From: Prosthecobacter debontii
GTDB lineage: Bacteria > Verrucomicrobiota > Verrucomicrobiia > Verrucomicrobiales > Akkermansiaceae
Assembly (NCBI GenBank): GCA_945870855.1
Contig: CAMBTP010000003.1
Span: 1 to 64,000 of the forward strand
Length of the DNA stretch: 64,000 bases
Reading direction: 5' to 3'
The position numbers and the translations under genes were made by a program. The notes below the pieces were generated by a model. The model did not search any database, was not told the origin of the DNA, and was given only the letters and a program-made list of their open reading frames with translations. Positions 62,412-64,000 of the stretch are shown in pieces. Every line of letters begins with the position of its first letter. Positions within the stretch are counted from its first letter, which is position 1.

Positions 62412-62807
62412 ATGTCGGCTCAACGGAACAAAGAGAAACCATACGATCTGGAGGAGCGCACTTACGCCTTCGCACTCGAAGTCCGACATTTTCTCCGAAA
62501 CACCAAGTGGGATCCAGTCTCTTGGTCTGATATCAAGCAGGTTCTCCGCTCCTCAGGCTCCGTTGCGGCGAATTATCTCGAAGCTCTCGAATCTCTCAGC
62601 CCAGACGATTACCTTTACCGTATCCGCATTTGCAAAAAAGAAGCACGCGAATCGGGACTCTGGCTTCAGCTTATAAGTGACAGCAACCCCATCGACGAAT
62701 CGATCCACCGCTCCCTCGACGACCTGATTGGCGAAACCAGTGAACTCGTTAAAATCTTCTCATCCATAATCCGTAACAAAACCACGCAAAACCAACATCT
62801 TCCTTGA
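62412..62807 (+). CDS. Four-helix-bundle protein (TIGR02436/S23 family)
   Basis: A 131-aa protein. RSSGSVAANYLEALESLSPD and YRIRICKKEARESGLWLQLI match the core of the four-helix-bundle family first seen in intervening sequences of 23S rRNA genes. Members form small pentamers with basic surfaces; bacterial DGR Avd proteins are relatives. The ribosome-binding site lies in the left inverted repeat, and the last residues (HLP) and the stop codon TGA lie in the right one. Role unknown; presence between inverted repeats suggests it helps the unit spread or be kept. Confidence 0.88.
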   Translation: MSAQRNKEKPYDLEERTYAFALEVRHFLRNTKWDPVSWSDIKQVLRSSGSVAANYLEALESLSPDDYLYRIRICKKEARESGLWLQLISDSNPIDESIHRSLDDLIGETSELVKIFSSIIRNKTTQNQHLP

Positions 62808-62835
62808 GAGTTGAATTTTGAATTTTGAATTTTCA
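62798..62835 (+). repeat. Right 38-bp inverted repeat of the four-helix-bundle unit
   Basis: It reads TCTTCCTTGAGAGTTGAA and continues with GAATTTT units to TTCA. It is the exact reverse complement of the left repeat. It contains the stop codon of the four-helix-bundle gene at its inner end, and its last base is the A of the ATG of the ABC ATPase gene. Confidence 0.9.
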
Positions 62836-63857
62836 TGAGTGCCGCTATCACCGTCCACAACCTTTACCGCTTCTTCGGGCCACTTCAGGCTGTCAACGGC
62901 GTGTCTTTTGAAATCCCGCATGGCTCCGTCTGCGGATTCGTCGGCGCGAATGGGGCGGGGAAAACCACCACGATGCGCATCCTCGCATCGCTCGACTACC
63001 CGACCATGGGCCATGCCGAAATCTGCGGGATCAATGTGATCCATCATCCCGCCGAAGTCCGCCGTCTTATCGGATGGATGCCGGATCATTTCGGCAACTA
63101 CGATAACATGACCGTCCTAGAATACCTGGACTTCTACGCCCGCGCTCTCGGCTATAAGGGCGCGGAGCGCCGCCAGCGCATCGATGAGGTCATGGATTTC
63201 ACCGACCTCGTTCCGCTCGCCGACCGCTTTTCCAACAAGCTCTCCAAGGGCATGACCCAGCGCCTCTGCCTCGGCCGCTCCCTGCTTCACGATCCGCAAG
63301 TGCTCATCATGGACGAGCCCGCTGCCGGTCTCGATCCCAAGGCACGTGTCGAACTCAAACACCTCATCCGCGTCCTCGCCAAGGAGGGTAAAACTATTTT
63401 CATCTCCTCCCACATCCTCTCCGAACTCGGCGAAATGTGCGATTCCCTGCTCTTCATCAACAACGGCCGCATCGTCCACCACGGCGATGCGGAGAGCCTG
63501 AAAAAATCCACCGATCTTCTCGGCGGAGTCCTTTACGATGTGCAGCTCGATGGCGATCCGCAGGCACTCTCCGATTGGGCGGTTCTCCAGCCGAACATCG
63601 AGTTCCTCGAGTCCCGGAAAAACGGCGGGCGCATCCGCATCGACACCGAGGACCCCAACAAAGCCGCGGATGTCCTCGCCCGCATGGTCAAGGATCAGCT
63701 CCGCGTCGTCGATTTCCACCGCGAGCAACGCAACCTCGAGGACGCCTTCATCGATATCCTCGCCAACCTGGAGAAAAACCAGCCCGCCTTCACCACCCCA
63801 CCCCCGCTCCCACCACAGGGCAGCCTCCTCCCCGCCGAGCCCCCCTACGAGCCGTAA
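62835..63857 (+). CDS. ABC transporter ATP-binding protein (ABC-2 type)
   Basis: A 340-aa ATPase. Walker A GANGAGKT (37-44), signature LSKGMTQRLCLG, Walker B VLIMDEPAAGLDP, and H-loop SSHILSE are intact. The C-terminal 100 residues are the extra domain of GldA/CcmA-type exporters, ending in a proline-rich tail. The following gene, cut by the window edge, is its probable permease. The ATG begins on the last base of the right inverted repeat, so the local promoter or ribosome-binding region was rebuilt by the insertion. Confidence 0.92.
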   Translation: MSAAITVHNLYRFFGPLQAVNGVSFEIPHGSVCGFVGANGAGKTTTMRILASLDYPTMGHAEICGINVIHHPAEVRRLIGWMPDHFGNYDNMTVLEYLDFYARALGYKGAERRQRIDEVMDFTDLVPLADRFSNKLSKGMTQRLCLGRSLLHDPQVLIMDEPAAGLDPKARVELKHLIRVLAKEGKTIFISSHILSELGEMCDSLLFINNGRIVHHGDAESLKKSTDLLGGVLYDVQLDGDPQALSDWAVLQPNIEFLESRKNGGRIRIDTEDPNKAADVLARMVKDQLRVVDFHREQRNLEDAFIDILANLEKNQPAFTTPPPLPPQGSLLPAEPPYEP

Positions 63858-63863
63858 CCAGCC

Positions 63864-63900
63864 TCTTCCTTGAGAGTTGAACTTTGAAATTTGAATTTTA
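63864..63900 (+). repeat. Solo copy of the AT-rich repeat
   Basis: It reads TCTTCCTTGAGAGTTGAA, then CTTTGAAATTTGAATTTTA. It matches the right inverted repeat (62798-62835) at all but about three positions, in the same orientation. It lies between the ABC ATPase stop and the permease ATG, with no four-helix-bundle gene. AACCA occurs near both sides (63856 and 63900), too weak to call a target duplication. Confidence 0.8.
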
Positions 63901-63907
63901 ACCACAC

Positions 63908-64000
63908 ATGCACCTCTTCGATTTCCCAGACCGCCTATCCCCGATGCTCGTGAAAGAGCTACGGCAAGGCATGCGCACGAAGGCCTTCGTCGGCGTGTTT
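63908..64000 (+). CDS. ABC-2 permease-like protein, N-terminus only (cut by window edge)
   Basis: An ATG at 63908 opens 31 codons to the window end: MHLFDFPDRLSPMLVKELRQ then GMRTKAFVGVF. The MLVKELRQGMRTKAF start is typical of the cytoplasmic N-terminal helix of ABC-2 permeases preceding the first membrane segment. It follows the ATPase gene by 50 bp. Confidence 0.7.
   Translation, partial: MHLFDFPDRLSPMLVKELRQGMRTKAFVGVF

Larger units (their letters stand above)
62369..62835 (+). mobile_element. Repeat-bounded four-helix-bundle unit (candidate minimal mobile element)
   Basis: A 467-bp unit with perfect 38-bp terminal inverted repeats and one small gene, placed exactly between two genes of an operon. 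The upstream stop (TGA) and downstream start (ATG) fall on the outermost bases of the repeats. It has no transposase. Diverged copies of the repeat occur singly at 63864, inside hrpA, and perhaps at 21871. No target-site duplication is evident at the unit's own edges. Mobility is inferred. Confidence 0.6.

Noticed and set aside
63856-63904. AACCA on both sides of the solo repeat as a target-site duplication
   Set aside because: Five bases, not directly adjacent to the repeat on the left; expected by chance.
1-64000. CRISPR arrays, rRNA genes, insertion sequences with transposase, or complete prophage
   Set aside because: No regular spacer-repeat array, no rRNA sequence and no transposase or phage structural motif was seen on either strand.

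Overview
The window reads as a chromosomal segment of a Verrucomicrobiota bacterium, probably near Verrucomicrobiaceae/Akkermansiaceae. Support: PEP-CTERM sorting tails, GFTLVELL pseudopilins, choice-of-anchor-M secreted proteins, a remnant of the DUF1080 family, a coaE-rho fused frame, high-GC coding sequence and mostly weak Shine-Dalgarno signals. This placement comes from protein families, not from a marker-gene tree.

Layout. 0-2 kb: an integrase-like fragment beside tRNA-Leu(CAG), then yraN and rnhB. 2-8 kb: a fused CoaE-Rho gene and a large HrpA-type helicase carrying two in-frame repeat insertions. 8-10 kb: a HipBA toxin-antitoxin pair with three palindromic operators and a decayed hsdR start. 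10-16 kb: nadD, a PhoBR-like two-component pair, a left-handed beta-helix acyltransferase-like gene and a four-gene ExbB/ExbD membrane operon. 16-34 kb: SNF2 helicase, 2OG oxygenase, cytochrome c/PA14 and beta-propeller secreted proteins, scpA, ppnP, cstA, a probable mnmL-mnmM tRNA-modification pair, a TPR protein and mrp. 34-38 kb: AEC transporter and glnD. 38-46 kb: an L-rhamnose locus (isomerase, ABC importer, GH78 rhamnosidase). 46-55 kb: uvrB with a palindromic element at its 3' end, secreted/PEP-CTERM genes, an AAA/DUF4143 ATPase, gene debris and a subtilase. 55-64 kb: DUF2167 protein, D,D-carboxypeptidase, BioF-like enzyme and a MoxR/ABC-transporter operon interrupted by a small repeat-bounded gene.

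The most unusual signal is a family of short AT-rich repeats. At 62369-62835 two copies form a perfect 38-bp inverted pair around a lone four-helix-bundle gene, making a 467-bp unit with no transposase. Solo copies lie at 63864-63900 and, more diverged, at 21871-21907. Two copies sit inside the hrpA-like helicase in the same codon phase, adding nearly the same peptide to two places in the protein. This resembles a minimal non-autonomous mobile unit with coding-compatible repeats, analogous to Rickettsia palindromic elements.

Several other loci show decay or rearrangement: hsdR, a DUF1080 gene, a PEP-CTERM gene, a nameless frame at 55.3 kb, and a duplicated uvrB tail. Most of the rest is housekeeping in compact operons with 4-nt ATGA overlaps.
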